Assembly: GCF_003284965.1 (NCBI RefSeq)
Contig: NZ_QMEW01000018.1
Span: 36,141-100,140 of the forward strand
Direction: 5' to 3'
Source: Mycolicibacterium sp. GF69
GTDB taxonomy: Bacteria > Actinomycetota > Actinomycetes > Mycobacteriales > Mycobacteriaceae
DNA length: 64,000 nt
The position numbers and the translations under genes were made by a program. Position 1 is the stretch's first letter; the number at the start of each line of letters is the position of its first letter. This document shows positions 15,818 to 25,151 of this stretch, one piece after another. The notes below the pieces were generated by a model. It had not been told where the DNA came from, did not search any database, and saw only the letters and a program-made list of their open reading frames with translations.

Positions 15818-16138
15818 TCAGTTCTGTTCCGCTGCTTGCACTTCGACCACCGAGGTCAGGCCGCTGATGGTCAGGACCGGCATCAGGATGGGGTTGGCGA
15901 TGATCCGGCGGATTCGCTCGGCGTATTCGTACAGCGCGTTGATCGCGCCGCTGTCGAGGTAGTCGACCGCCCTCAGGTCGACGATCAGCCTTGCGACGTC
16001 GTCGTTCTGGTCGTTCACGGCGGCGGCGATGGCCTTAATGAACGCCTCGATGTTGCTCAGGTCGAGTTCCCCGGTTGCGGACAGCAGCACTGTGCCGTCC
16101 CCTCGGCGGCCGGTGTGCAGGGTCAGCGGGGTGGGCAT
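15818..16138 (-). CDS. STAS-domain anti-sigma factor antagonist
   Basis: A 106-residue single STAS domain. The phospho-acceptor loop reads DYLDSGAINAL, with S63 in the position of the phosphorylated serine of SpoIIAA-type antagonists (D-S-x-G style). It is the last gene of the operon. Its ATG overlaps the stop codon of the large sensor by one base, so translation is coupled. It is probably dephosphorylated by the SpoIIE-type phosphatase domain, and phosphorylated by the RsbW-like domain, of the protein encoded just upstream (family knowledge plus context). Confidence 0.9.
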   Translation of the reverse strand: MPTPLTLHTGRRGDGTVLLSATGELDLSNIEAFIKAIAAAVNDQNDDVARLIVDLRAVDYLDSGAINALYEYAERIRRIIANPILMPVLTISGLTSVVEVQAAEQN

Positions 16139-19100
16139 CAGGCGATCCTCGTGTGCATGCTGATCGTCGTGCCCGCATCGCCGGGCTCGATCGAGACATC
16201 ACCCATGAGCGCGCGCATCAGCGCGATGCCGCGGCCGCGGTGCGCCGCGGGGTCGAAGTGCGGCGTCTTCCAGGCGCCGGTGTCGACGACCATGAGGTGC
16301 AGCCGGTCGGCCAGCGCCGTCGCGCGCAGAGACACCGTGCCCTCGGGATGGTCGCGGTGCCCGTGCTCGACGGCATTGGCGAGCGCCTCGCCCGTCGCGA
16401 TGAGCACGTCGAGCGTCTGTGTCGGATCCACCCCGGCCTGCACCAGCCATTTGCGCAATGCGGCCCGAGCCTCCGCCAATTCACCTGCAGCCGCCGTGAA
16501 TTCGAGTTCCAACGGCGCCGGCTGACGGTACAACAGCATCGCCACGTCGTCCTGGTATCCGTACCTGGGCGCCAGCCGCGACATGATCTCGTCGGCCAGG
16601 TCGTCGAGCGTGCTCGTCGGATGGTTCTCGAGCACATCGGTGGCGCGGCGGATGCCCTTGTCCAGTGGCTCGCGGCGACGCTCGACCAGCCCGTCGGTGT
16701 AGAGCAGCAGGGTCGCCCGAGACGGCATGACGTAGCGGCCCTCCGGACGGGTGTGGTCGTAGGGCAACCCGAGCGGAGTGACCGAGGCATCGTCAAGCAG
16801 CCGACTGCTGCCGTCGGGCAGCACCACGACAGGGGGCGGGTGCCCCGCACTGGAGTACGACAGCTCACCGGTCTCCGGGGTGAGCACGGCGCAGAACGCC
16901 GTCGTACAGCGCGCGCCCGGCAACCGAGCGGCGAACCGGTCGAGAGCCGACAGCGCTGCCGCCGGTCCCGGATTCTCGAGCAGCAGCGCGCGGCAAGCGC
17001 TCCTCAGCTGGCCCATCACGGTTGCGGCAGGCAGGCCGTGGCCCACGCAGTCGCCGACGATCAACGCGATCCGGCCGTCGTCGAGATCGACTACGTCGTA
17101 CCAGTCACCGCCCACCTGAAGCGGGCGGGTGGCCGGTTGGTATCGCACGGCGAACCCGCTGGAGAGGCTGGGCCCCAGAATCGCATGTTGCAGCGCGAGC
17201 GCGGTTTCGCGTTGCTGGTCGAGTTGGTGCACCCGCTGCAGACCCTGGCCGAGGCGGCCGGCCAGGACGGCGAGCAGCGTCTGGTCCTCGCGTGTGAACG
17301 GTTGCCGCTCGGCCAATTCGACGTAGATGATGAGCACCCCGCGCGGATGCTGCAGGGCGATGCGCGCCGATCCGGGGTCCGAGGTGTCGGCGACGAGCGT
17401 GTCGGCAAAGCGCGACGAGGTGATCGCGAGTTTGGTGGCGGCCGGCAGATCCTGCCACTGCGCCGGCGCGCCTGAACAGATCAGGCCGGCCGGTTCGAGC
17501 ACCGTCTCGGCTTCGTCAGCCGAAAAGGTGACGGCCAGAACGCGGCGCGCGCGCCACAGCTCACGCAGTTCGCCGGCGGCCGCCCGTACCGCGTCGTCGA
17601 GCGTATCCGCTTGGGCGAGTTGTTGGTTGAGTGCAGCCAACGCGGCCTCGCGCTGCTCGGTGTAGTGCTCGGCGGTCACGTCGCGGAAGGTGCCGACCAT
17701 CACGCGCCGGCCGGTGTCCATCTCCTCGACCTGGTTGAAGGTGAACGTGACCCACAAGCGGTGCCCGTCGCGGTGGCGGACCGGAACGGTCTGCCTGCCA
17801 TGCGGTTCGGCCAGGATCTGCGCCAGCACCTCTAGGGCCCGGCGGTGCGCTTCGGGGTCCACCTCGGCCTGCGGCCACCACGGTTGCATGGGCTCATATG
17901 GCAAACCCTCGACGCCGTATCCGAGGATGTCGGTGAACGCCGCGTTGATCTCGATCACCGCGCCACGTTCGTCGCACACGAAGAACGCTTCTTGCAGCGA
18001 CTCGATCAGGGCGGTGCGCCAGCGCGCGTGGTGGTTACGCAACCGGGCGAGCTTGACGTTGGCCCGCACGCGGGCGAGCAGTTCGGCGGCGGCGAACGGC
18101 TTGACCAGATAGTCGTCGGCGCCGGCCTGCAGACCCTCGATGGCGGCTTCCTGTCCGGCGCGCGCGGACAGCATGAGCACCGGCACCGCCGCGGTGCGCG
18201 GGTCCGACCGCAACGCGGTGACCAGTTGCAGGCCGTCCAGTCGCGGCATCATCACGTCGCTGATCACCATGTCCGGCAGGTCCGCGCGGACCGCGTCCAA
18301 CGCCTCTTGACCGTCGCCGACCACGTCGACGAGGTAGCCGTGGTTGCGCAACATCCGGGCGAGGTAGTCACGCATGTCGGCGTTGTCGTCGGCGATCAGA
18401 ACGCGCGGGACCGCAGCGGTGTCGAGCACGGGAGCGGATTCGTTCGCTACTTCGGGCGGCGTCTCGTATATGTAGGCTTCGCCGTCGGACGGCAGCCAGC
18501 GCAGCGCCTCCTGGAGGTAAGGCTCGGCGCTTTCGTTCGCCGACCGGGCCGGCGTCGGCGGCGCGAGCGCATCAGCCGGAAGATGCGCGGCGCCGAACGG
18601 CAGCCGGATCGTGAAGGTGGTGCCGGCGCCTTCGGTGCTCTCGACACTGATGGCTCCGCTGTGAAGTTCGATCAGCTCCTTGACCAAGGCCAACCCGATG
18701 CCGCTGCCCTCGTTGGACCGCGCGCGCGTGTTGTCGATGCGGTGGAAGCGTTCGAACAAGTGAGGTATCTGCGCGGCGGCCACTCCGACGCCGGTGTCGG
18801 AGACGGTCACCATCGCCTCGGCACCGTCTCGGGCCACGCTGACCGAGATCCCCCCGGTGAACGTGAACTTCAGCGCGTTCGAAAGAAGGTTGAACACCAC
18901 CTTCTCCCATGAGTCGCGGTCGATGTAGACCATGTCGTCGAGGGCAGCGCGCTCCACGCTGAAGCTGAGCCCGGCCCGCTCGACCGCAGACTGGAAGACG
19001 CTGGCGAGTTCGGCTGTCACCGCGCCCAGATCGACCGGCGCGAAATTGGCCTGCATGCGTCCAGCCTCGATGCGCGAGAAGTCCAGCAGCGTGTTGACCA

Positions 19101-20304
19101 GCTTCGCCAGCCGTAAACCGTTGCGCCAGATGATGTCCAGGTCTTCGCGGGTCAGTTCGTCAAGACCCGCGCTGCGGGCCCGCAGCTCGGTGACCGGGTC
19201 GAGGATCAGCGTCAAGGGGGTGCGGAACTCGTGGCTGATGTTGGAGAAGAACGTCGTCTTGGCGCGGTCGAGCTCGGCCAGCTCCTCCGCGCGCTGTTGC
19301 TGGGCCTGAAAGTTCCGCGCGCTGCCGATGCCGGCGGCGATGTGCCCGGCGACGAGTGCCACGAAACCGCGATACATGTCGTCGAGCGGTCGATAGCGAT
19401 TGAGGGCGGCCACCAGCAATCCGCTCGGCGAGGTGCCCTGCTGCTGCAGTGGGACGATCAGCGCCCGAAGCGGTGGGGCCGGCCATCTACCGGTCGGCAG
19501 ATCCGCATACCGACCGCCGTCGAGCTCGACCGCCGTCGTCTCGCCGCGCGCCGGTTCGTCCAGCGGCCATACCTCGTGCGCACCCGCGGCCAGCCGTGCC
19601 GGCGCGACAGGATGCCCCGCGGCGATTCCGGTGGTTCCGGCGAGCCGTGCGCCGCCGTCGTCGTCGAACAGATAGGTCAGCGTGAACGGAAGGTCGCGCA
19701 GATTCGAGCGGAGTTGTCGGTCGACGAAAGCCATCACCTCTTGCTCGGTGCGCACGACGCTCGGATCCGAGCCGAGATCGCGCAACGTCGTCATCTGGCG
19801 TTCGCTGATCACCCGCTGGGTGTCCTCGCTGACCACGCACAGCATGCCGACGACATGACCGGCGTCGTCGCGAAGCGGACTATAGGAGAACGTGTGGTAC
19901 GTCTCCTCCTGGTATCCGGAGCGCTCGAGAAAGAGCAGCAGCGCCGAATCCCAGGTGGCCTGCCCGGTCGACAGCACCCGGTCGATCCGCGGGCCGATAT
20001 CGGGCCAGATCTCGGCCCATACCTCACGCGCGGGTCGGCCGAGCGCCCAGGGATACTTGCGCCCCAGTGTGTCTCGGCGGTAAGCGGCGTTGCAGAAGAA
20101 CGTCAGCTCCGGGCCCCAGGCCATCCACATCGGAAAGCGCGACGACAACAAGATGCTGACCGCTGTCTGCAGGCTCTGTGGCCAGTTCTGCGGAGTGCCG
20201 AGCGGCGTGGCGCCCCACGCAACTGCGGCCAGGTCGGGCCCTACTTCGGTGTCGGCGCCGAAGACCGTGGTCAGCCGATCTCGCGGGCCGGCGAGATCAC
20301 TCAT
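16138..20304 (-). CDS. Hybrid sensor kinase / receiver / SpoIIE phosphatase / RsbW-like fusion
   Basis: A 1388-residue cytosolic signalling protein with no transmembrane segment. In order: PAS (about 25-165), GAF (185-330), HisKA with H358 in FFSNISHEFRTPL, HATPase_c (460-570; N-box N476, DTGVG 503, GSGIGLAL 533), receiver (633-750; D639/D640, phospho-acceptor D683, K735), PAS (765-880), GAF (885-1030), SpoIIE/PP2C phosphatase (1045-1260; GGDWYD 1065, GDCVGHG 1084, YTDGL 1202, DDVAMLL 1252) and a C-terminal RsbW-like HATPase (1265-1388; E1306, N1310, GRGIALMRA 1357). All catalytic motifs look intact. It overlaps both flanking STAS genes. It joins two-component sensing and partner switching in one chain. 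Confidence 0.95.
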   Translation of the reverse strand: MSDLAGPRDRLTTVFGADTEVGPDLAAVAWGATPLGTPQNWPQSLQTAVSILLSSRFPMWMAWGPELTFFCNAAYRRDTLGRKYPWALGRPAREVWAEIWPDIGPRIDRVLSTGQATWDSALLLFLERSGYQEETYHTFSYSPLRDDAGHVVGMLCVVSEDTQRVISERQMTTLRDLGSDPSVVRTEQEVMAFVDRQLRSNLRDLPFTLTYLFDDDGGARLAGTTGIAAGHPVAPARLAAGAHEVWPLDEPARGETTAVELDGGRYADLPTGRWPAPPLRALIVPLQQQGTSPSGLLVAALNRYRPLDDMYRGFVALVAGHIAAGIGSARNFQAQQQRAEELAELDRAKTTFFSNISHEFRTPLTLILDPVTELRARSAGLDELTREDLDIIWRNGLRLAKLVNTLLDFSRIEAGRMQANFAPVDLGAVTAELASVFQSAVERAGLSFSVERAALDDMVYIDRDSWEKVVFNLLSNALKFTFTGGISVSVARDGAEAMVTVSDTGVGVAAAQIPHLFERFHRIDNTRARSNEGSGIGLALVKELIELHSGAISVESTEGAGTTFTIRLPFGAAHLPADALAPPTPARSANESAEPYLQEALRWLPSDGEAYIYETPPEVANESAPVLDTAAVPRVLIADDNADMRDYLARMLRNHGYLVDVVGDGQEALDAVRADLPDMVISDVMMPRLDGLQLVTALRSDPRTAAVPVLMLSARAGQEAAIEGLQAGADDYLVKPFAAAELLARVRANVKLARLRNHHARWRTALIESLQEAFFVCDERGAVIEINAAFTDILGYGVEGLPYEPMQPWWPQAEVDPEAHRRALEVLAQILAEPHGRQTVPVRHRDGHRLWVTFTFNQVEEMDTGRRVMVGTFRDVTAEHYTEQREAALAALNQQLAQADTLDDAVRAAAGELRELWRARRVLAVTFSADEAETVLEPAGLICSGAPAQWQDLPAATKLAITSSRFADTLVADTSDPGSARIALQHPRGVLIIYVELAERQPFTREDQTLLAVLAGRLGQGLQRVHQLDQQRETALALQHAILGPSLSSGFAVRYQPATRPLQVGGDWYDVVDLDDGRIALIVGDCVGHGLPAATVMGQLRSACRALLLENPGPAAALSALDRFAARLPGARCTTAFCAVLTPETGELSYSSAGHPPPVVVLPDGSSRLLDDASVTPLGLPYDHTRPEGRYVMPSRATLLLYTDGLVERRREPLDKGIRRATDVLENHPTSTLDDLADEIMSRLAPRYGYQDDVAMLLYRQPAPLELEFTAAAGELAEARAALRKWLVQAGVDPTQTLDVLIATGEALANAVEHGHRDHPEGTVSLRATALADRLHLMVVDTGAWKTPHFDPAAHRGRGIALMRALMGDVSIEPGDAGTTISMHTRIA

Positions 20305-20650
20305 CTTCGGCCGCGTCGGCGACGTTTGCGTACGGGATCAGAATCTTATCCAGCCCGGTGACCTCGATGGGTCGCACCACTTCGGGGTTGGCGGCGACCA
20401 GCCGAACCGAAACCCCTGCGGCCAAACCCTTTTCGTAGCACTCCAGAACGGCGTTGAGCCCCGCGCTGCCGAAGTAGGTGACCCGCGAGAGTTCGACGAT
20501 CAGCAGCTTGGCCCGATGCCCGTCGGCCGTTTCGATCGCGGCGTCGAGGTGAGGCTGCAGGATCGCGACGCTGTTCGAGTCCACCTCACCCGTCACCGAC
20601 ACCACGACCGCGGAACCGCGAACATCCTGGGTCACTGTCAATAGCGCCAC
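20297..20650 (-). CDS. STAS-domain anti-sigma factor antagonist, first of operon
   Basis: A 117-residue STAS protein. The loop YFGSAGLNAVLE places S62 at the usual phospho-serine, but the preceding Asp of the D-S-S-G motif is Gly. It starts the operon and overlaps the 1388-residue sensor by eight bases. The pair of STAS proteins at both ends of the operon suggests two different outputs or two binding modes for one anti-sigma domain (inference). It ends AEDE and is acidic, as usual for antagonists. Confidence 0.9.
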   Translation of the reverse strand: MALLTVTQDVRGSAVVVSVTGEVDSNSVAILQPHLDAAIETADGHRAKLLIVELSRVTYFGSAGLNAVLECYEKGLAAGVSVRLVAANPEVVRPIEVTGLDKILIPYANVADAAEDE

Positions 20651-20762
20651 GTATCGGCACCTGTCATCGCTGGCGCGGTCCGCGCGGATCGGGGGTCATG
20701 GCGTGGGGGTACCCCGCCCCGGCCGACTTCAGTTGTGACGTGCATCCGGTGCTCTCGTTCGA

Positions 20763-21446
20763 CTACCGATCGTCGACGGCGCCGACGCGGTTGTGGGCGG
20801 TGAGCAGCAAATGGTCGAACTGCCGGCGCAGATCGTCGCGCTGGGGATCGATCGTGCCGAGTTCGGCGACGATCTGGCTCGCGAGCGCGCGCAGTTTGGT
20901 GTTCGTGTGCTGGGAACGCCACATCAACAGCTCGAACGCGGCGGCGGCGTCGATCCGGTAGACCAGCATGAGGGCGCCCTTGGCCTGTTCGATCGCGGCG
21001 CGCGCCTCGAACAGTTCGGGCAGCGAGTCGCTCAGCGCCTGCTGGCGGGTCTGCGCGAACGTGTCGGTCAGATCGATGTAGTAACCCTCGGTGCCCACCA
21101 CCGCGCCGCTGTCGTCGAGCATCCGGTCCCCCAGCACGATGACCGTGTGCACTTTGCCGCCCGTGTCGATGAACCGATGGCGGCTGGAGAACGACCCGCC
21201 CAGGTGCAGTGCGTGGTCGAGAAGGTCCTGGACGTGTTGTCGGTCGTCGGGGTGTTTGTGTGACAGCAGCAACTCGGTCGTCGGCACGACGGCGCCGGGT
21301 TCGTACCCGTGCATCCGCGCCACCTCGTCGGACCACTCCCAGCGCTGCCCGACGAACCAGAACCGGAAGGTGCCGACGTTGCGATCCGCGATCGCCCAGG
21401 CGGAGGCGGAGGGCAGGGGGCTGTCCGCCAGGTCGGGCTTCGACAT
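20763..21446 (-). CDS. PAS-ANTAR regulator
   Basis: A 227-residue protein with an N-terminal PAS fold (about residues 20-130, including RHRFIDTGGKVHTVIVLGDR and EGYYIDLTDT) and a C-terminal ANTAR domain (about 148-197, ARAAIEQAKGALMLVYRIDA). ANTAR domains bind RNA stem-loops and prevent termination. It is upstream of the STAS-sensor operon on the same strand with 112 bases between. It may sense the same signal or act at leader RNAs elsewhere. No heme or flavin site can be called with certainty. Confidence 0.9.
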   Translation of the reverse strand: MSKPDLADSPLPSASAWAIADRNVGTFRFWFVGQRWEWSDEVARMHGYEPGAVVPTTELLLSHKHPDDRQHVQDLLDHALHLGGSFSSRHRFIDTGGKVHTVIVLGDRMLDDSGAVVGTEGYYIDLTDTFAQTRQQALSDSLPELFEARAAIEQAKGALMLVYRIDAAAAFELLMWRSQHTNTKLRALASQIVAELGTIDPQRDDLRRQFDHLLLTAHNRVGAVDDR

Positions 21447-21514
21447 CTGTCCATCATCGCACCACAGACGCTTGTAGGAGCGTATTCACCGAAGCTCCGC
21501 AGGTGCGGTCGGGC

Positions 21515-24424
21515 TCAGTCGACGGCCCCCGTCGACGCGGCCGCGCGCTCCGGGAACACGGCGGCCAGCCTGCGCTTCGACGCAGGCGTGGGCAGGACCT
21601 GCGGCCACCAGAACCACCGGCCGAGCAGCGCCGCGATGGCCGGCGTCATGAACGCCCGCACGACCAAGGTGTCGAACAACAGACCCAGCGCGATTGTGCT
21701 GCCGACCTGGGCGATGCTGCGCAGATCACCGACGACGAACGAGGCCATCGTCGCGGCGAACACCAGCCCCGCTGACGTAACCACCGAACCTGAACCGGCC
21801 ATCGCCCGGATGATCGCGACCTTGTAACCGTGGTGCAGTTCCTCCTTGAAACGGGACACCAGCAGAAGGTTGTAGTCGGAGCCGACCGCCAACAGCAGGA
21901 TCACCGACATCACGAGCACGATCCAGTGCAGGCGGATGCCCAGCAGGTGCTGCCAGACCAGCACGGACAGACCGAACGACGTGCCCAGCGAGAGCAGCAC
22001 CGTGCCGACGATCACCGCTGCCGCCACCACGGCTCGGGTGATGATCAGCATGATGATGAAAATCAGTGCGGCCGCGGATAATCCGGCGATCAGCAGGTCG
22101 TAGTTCGAACCGTCGCGCATGTCCTTGTATGTCGCAGCGGTACCGCCGAGGTAGATGGTGGAGCCCTCCAGCGGCGTGCCCTTGATGGCCTCCTTCGCCG
22201 CGAGCTTGATCGCGTCGATGTGATCGATGCCCTCCGGGGTGGCCGGGTCGCCCTCGTGCTCGATGATGAAGCGTACCGACTTACCGTCCGGCGAGATGAA
22301 GTTGTCCATACCGCGCTGGAAGTCCTTGTTGTCGAACACTTCCGGCGGTAGGTAGAAGGAGTCGTCGTTCATCGACGCGTCGAACGCGTCGCCCATCGCG
22401 TGTGCGTTCTCCTGCATCGCGGCCATCTGATCCTGCAGCCCCTTCTGCGAGGTGCGCATGGTCAGCATCATCGTCTTCATCGTCTTCATGGTTTCGATCT
22501 GCTGGGGCAACAGAAGGACCAACTGAGGCATCAACGTGTCGAGGTGTTCGAGATCGGGCACCAGGTTCTGGATGTCGTCGGTCAACGTGTCGATGCCGTC
22601 GAGGGTGTCGAAGATCGACCGCAGCGCCCAGCAGCCCGGGATGTTGTAGCAGTGCGGTTCCCAGTAGAAGTAGCTGCGGATCGGGCGGAAGAAATCATCG
22701 AAATCGGCGATGTGGTCACGGATTTCGGCGACGTCGATCGCCATGGCCTTGGTCTTCTGCACCATGCTGTGGGTGGTGTCGGCCATCTGCTGCATCAGGC
22801 TCGACATCTTTTCCATCGTGTCGATGGTCGTCTGCATTTCGTCGGCCTGCACCAGCATGTCGGCCATCCGGTCCTGCTGGTATTTCTGATTCAACTGGTT
22901 GGTGGTGCCCTGCATGCTGAGCAGGAACGGGATCGTGGTGTGTTCGATCGGCTTGCCCTGCGGCCGGGTGATGGTCTGCACGCGGGCGATGCCCGGCACC
23001 CGGAACACGCCCTTGGCGATCTTGTCGATCACCAGGAAGTCGGCCGAGTTGCGCAAATCGTGGTCGCTTTCGACCATCATCAGCTCCGGGTTCATCCGGG
23101 CGGCGGCGAAATGCCGGTCGGCCACGTCATATCCGATGTTGGACGGGGTGTCGGCGGGCAGGAAGTGACGCCCGTCGTAGTCGACCTTGTAGCCGGTCAG
23201 CGCCAACAGCCCGACCAACGACAGCGCGCAGGTGGCGACGAGCACGGGCCCGGGCCACCGAACGACCACGATGCCCACCCGCCGCCAGCCACGGGAGTTG
23301 ATGGCCCGCTTCGGCTCGAACATCCCGAATCGGCTGCCGAGAACCACGACGGCCGGGCCCAACGTCAAGGCGGCGAGCACGGCGACGAGGACACCCACCG
23401 CACACGGCACGGCCATCGTTTGAAACCACGGCAACCGGGTGAACTTCAGGCACAAGAGCGCACCGGCGATGGTGAGTCCCGAGCCCAGCACGACGTGCGC
23501 GGTGCCGTGAAACATCGTGTAGTAGGCGGTTTCGGAATCCTCACCGAGTTGGCGCGCCTCCTGGTACCGCCCGATGAGGAAGATCGCGTAGTCCGTACCC
23601 GCGGCGATCGCGATCAGCGTCAGCAGACTGGTCGCGAACGTCGATAGCCCGATGAACCCGGCGTTGCCGAGGAACGCCACGATTCCCCGGGACGAGCCGA
23701 GTTCGACGAACACCATCAACAGGATCAGGATCATGGTGGCTAGCGAGCGGTAGACGAACAGCAGCATCACCGCGATGACGATCAGGGTGGCGACGGTGGC
23801 CTTGAACGCCCCCTTGTCACCGGCGACACGCTGGTCGGCGCCGAGTGCTGCTCCGCCGGTCACGTAGGCCTTGACGCCTTGCGGGGCAGGCGTTTCCGCG
23901 ATGATGTCGCGCACCGCCTGGATCGACTCGTTGGCGATCGTCTCGCCCATGTTGCCGCGCAGATAGATCTGCACATACGCCGACATACCGTCGGCACTCT
24001 GGGCGCCTGCCGCGGTCAGCGGATCACTCCAGAAGTCTGCGACGTGCTCGATGTGGTGCGGGTCGGCGCGGAACCTCTTGATCAGCTCGTCGTAGTAGTG
24101 GTGCGCGTCCGCGCCGAGCGGCTTGTCACCTTCGAGGATGACCATCGCGTTGCTGTCGGAGTCGAACTCCTCGAAGTTCGCCCCGACACGCTGCATCGCG
24201 ATGAACGCCGGTGCATCGTGGGCATTCATCGAGACGGTGTTGGCCTCGCCCACCTGCTCCAGCGACGGGACGAGCACGTTGGTGAGCACGGTCAGCACCA
24301 GCCAACCGATGATGATGGGCACCGCGAGGACCCGGATGGCGTGGGCGATGCGCGAACGGCGGGCCGGCACGGCAAAAGGGCGCGAATCGCCATTCTGGCC
24401 GCGAACCGTTTCGGTTCTGCTCAT
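21515..24424 (-). CDS. MmpL family RND transporter (MmpL4/5-like)
   Basis: A 969-residue RND/MMPL transporter. Transmembrane blocks are at about residues 35-60, 195-400 and 765-940, with two large external domains. The second domain contains a long helical hairpin rich in Met and Gln ([20 protein letters not shown] and onwards) as in MmpL4/MmpL5. The conserved proton-relay Asp-Tyr pairs are seen in [12 protein letters not shown] and [12 protein letters not shown]. These transporters export lipids or siderophores. The usual mmpS partner gene is not adjacent. A weak link to iron comes from an IdeR-like box in the upstream divergent gap, 516 bases away. Confidence 0.95.
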   Translation of the reverse strand: MSRTETVRGQNGDSRPFAVPARRSRIAHAIRVLAVPIIIGWLVLTVLTNVLVPSLEQVGEANTVSMNAHDAPAFIAMQRVGANFEEFDSDSNAMVILEGDKPLGADAHHYYDELIKRFRADPHHIEHVADFWSDPLTAAGAQSADGMSAYVQIYLRGNMGETIANESIQAVRDIIAETPAPQGVKAYVTGGAALGADQRVAGDKGAFKATVATLIVIAVMLLFVYRSLATMILILLMVFVELGSSRGIVAFLGNAGFIGLSTFATSLLTLIAIAAGTDYAIFLIGRYQEARQLGEDSETAYYTMFHGTAHVVLGSGLTIAGALLCLKFTRLPWFQTMAVPCAVGVLVAVLAALTLGPAVVVLGSRFGMFEPKRAINSRGWRRVGIVVVRWPGPVLVATCALSLVGLLALTGYKVDYDGRHFLPADTPSNIGYDVADRHFAAARMNPELMMVESDHDLRNSADFLVIDKIAKGVFRVPGIARVQTITRPQGKPIEHTTIPFLLSMQGTTNQLNQKYQQDRMADMLVQADEMQTTIDTMEKMSSLMQQMADTTHSMVQKTKAMAIDVAEIRDHIADFDDFFRPIRSYFYWEPHCYNIPGCWALRSIFDTLDGIDTLTDDIQNLVPDLEHLDTLMPQLVLLLPQQIETMKTMKTMMLTMRTSQKGLQDQMAAMQENAHAMGDAFDASMNDDSFYLPPEVFDNKDFQRGMDNFISPDGKSVRFIIEHEGDPATPEGIDHIDAIKLAAKEAIKGTPLEGSTIYLGGTAATYKDMRDGSNYDLLIAGLSAAALIFIIMLIITRAVVAAAVIVGTVLLSLGTSFGLSVLVWQHLLGIRLHWIVLVMSVILLLAVGSDYNLLLVSRFKEELHHGYKVAIIRAMAGSGSVVTSAGLVFAATMASFVVGDLRSIAQVGSTIALGLLFDTLVVRAFMTPAIAALLGRWFWWPQVLPTPASKRRLAAVFPERAAASTGAVD

Positions 24425-24940
24425 GCCCCGGCCCCTCTTCGCGCATCACTTCACCGTGGAGCCCGGACATCAAACTCCGTCAGTTGTGTCATCTATCTAG
24501 CTCATCGAATTATCTGCTGTCAATCGGATGCTGGTGGCCGAGATCGGGAAACTGGTGGCCGACGACACGACGACGATTACATCGCCGCCGATCGCTTTGC
24601 CTACGCCGGGTTGCCCGGATGGCGGGTCGGCCGCACGGCTAAGTTCTTCGCGTCGGATTCGCGGATCTTCAGATCGCGCCAACCGTCGCCTCAGCAACTC
24701 CGCAACGCGTCTGGTATCAAATCGCCGGTCTGGATATGGCGAAGATCACTTGCTTACTGGCGTGCATACAAGGGGGTAGCCCCCACGGGAAATGACTTGG
24801 GTGTTAAATTAGCCGTCGCTCGCTTCATGATTTGGCAAGTACCGCGCGTCAACTGCGATATCCGCGCTTCTAGAGCAGCTGCGCCGCGGCCGAACCGCGC
24901 CGAAGCTTCCTCGTGATTAGGTTTGCGAATCACTTGCCTC
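24425..24940. other. Non-coding gap between mmpL and surface-protein gene
   Basis: About 515 bases without a convincing gene. It contains AT-richer patches (24480-24545 and 24800-24850) unusual for this genome and a small GGGGG-TAG-CCCCC inverted repeat at 24772-24784. Frames of 60-110 codons cross it but lack a start with RBS, biased third positions or a recognisable domain. No mmpS-like frame is present. It may hold the mmpL promoter or decayed sequence. Confidence 0.5.
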
Positions 24941-24959
24941 CAAGGTTAGCCTCAGCTAA
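24941..24959. promoter_or_regulatory. IdeR/DtxR-like iron box
   Basis: CAAGGTTAGCCTCAGCTAA matches 15 of 19 positions of the IdeR consensus TTAGGTTAGSCTAACCTAA, including the central GGTTAGCCT. It lies 46 bases before the GTG at 25006, where iron-dependent repression is expected. A weaker partial match starts at 24918. Confidence 0.65.
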
Positions 24960-25151
24960 TCTTCAGCTGCCATTCGGCAAATTCACAGGCACAACAGGAG
25001 ACAACGTGCAACTCGCAGCACCTGCCGGCCCGCCGGTCTACGACCTTCCACCCAGTTACTCGCCGCCAACTCGCCGCAACTCAAAGTTCTTGGTTGCTGG
25101 TGTTGCGATGGCAAGTGCCGGCGTGATCGCGGTCAGCCCGGTAGGCCCCCC

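Noticed and set aside
16075..17475. 466-codon plus-strand frame opposite the phosphatase region
   Set aside because: It is antisense to a gene with clear SpoIIE and HATPase motifs and has no domain of its own.
20705..20735. SigF-like -10 (GGGTAC on minus) before the STAS-sensor operon
   Set aside because: No GTTT-like -35 at 15-17 bases. The GGGGTACCCC is only a short GC palindrome.
24528..24779. 83-codon plus-strand frame in the mmpL upstream gap
   Set aside because: No RBS, unbiased codon use and no recognisable domain. It looks like non-coding sequence.
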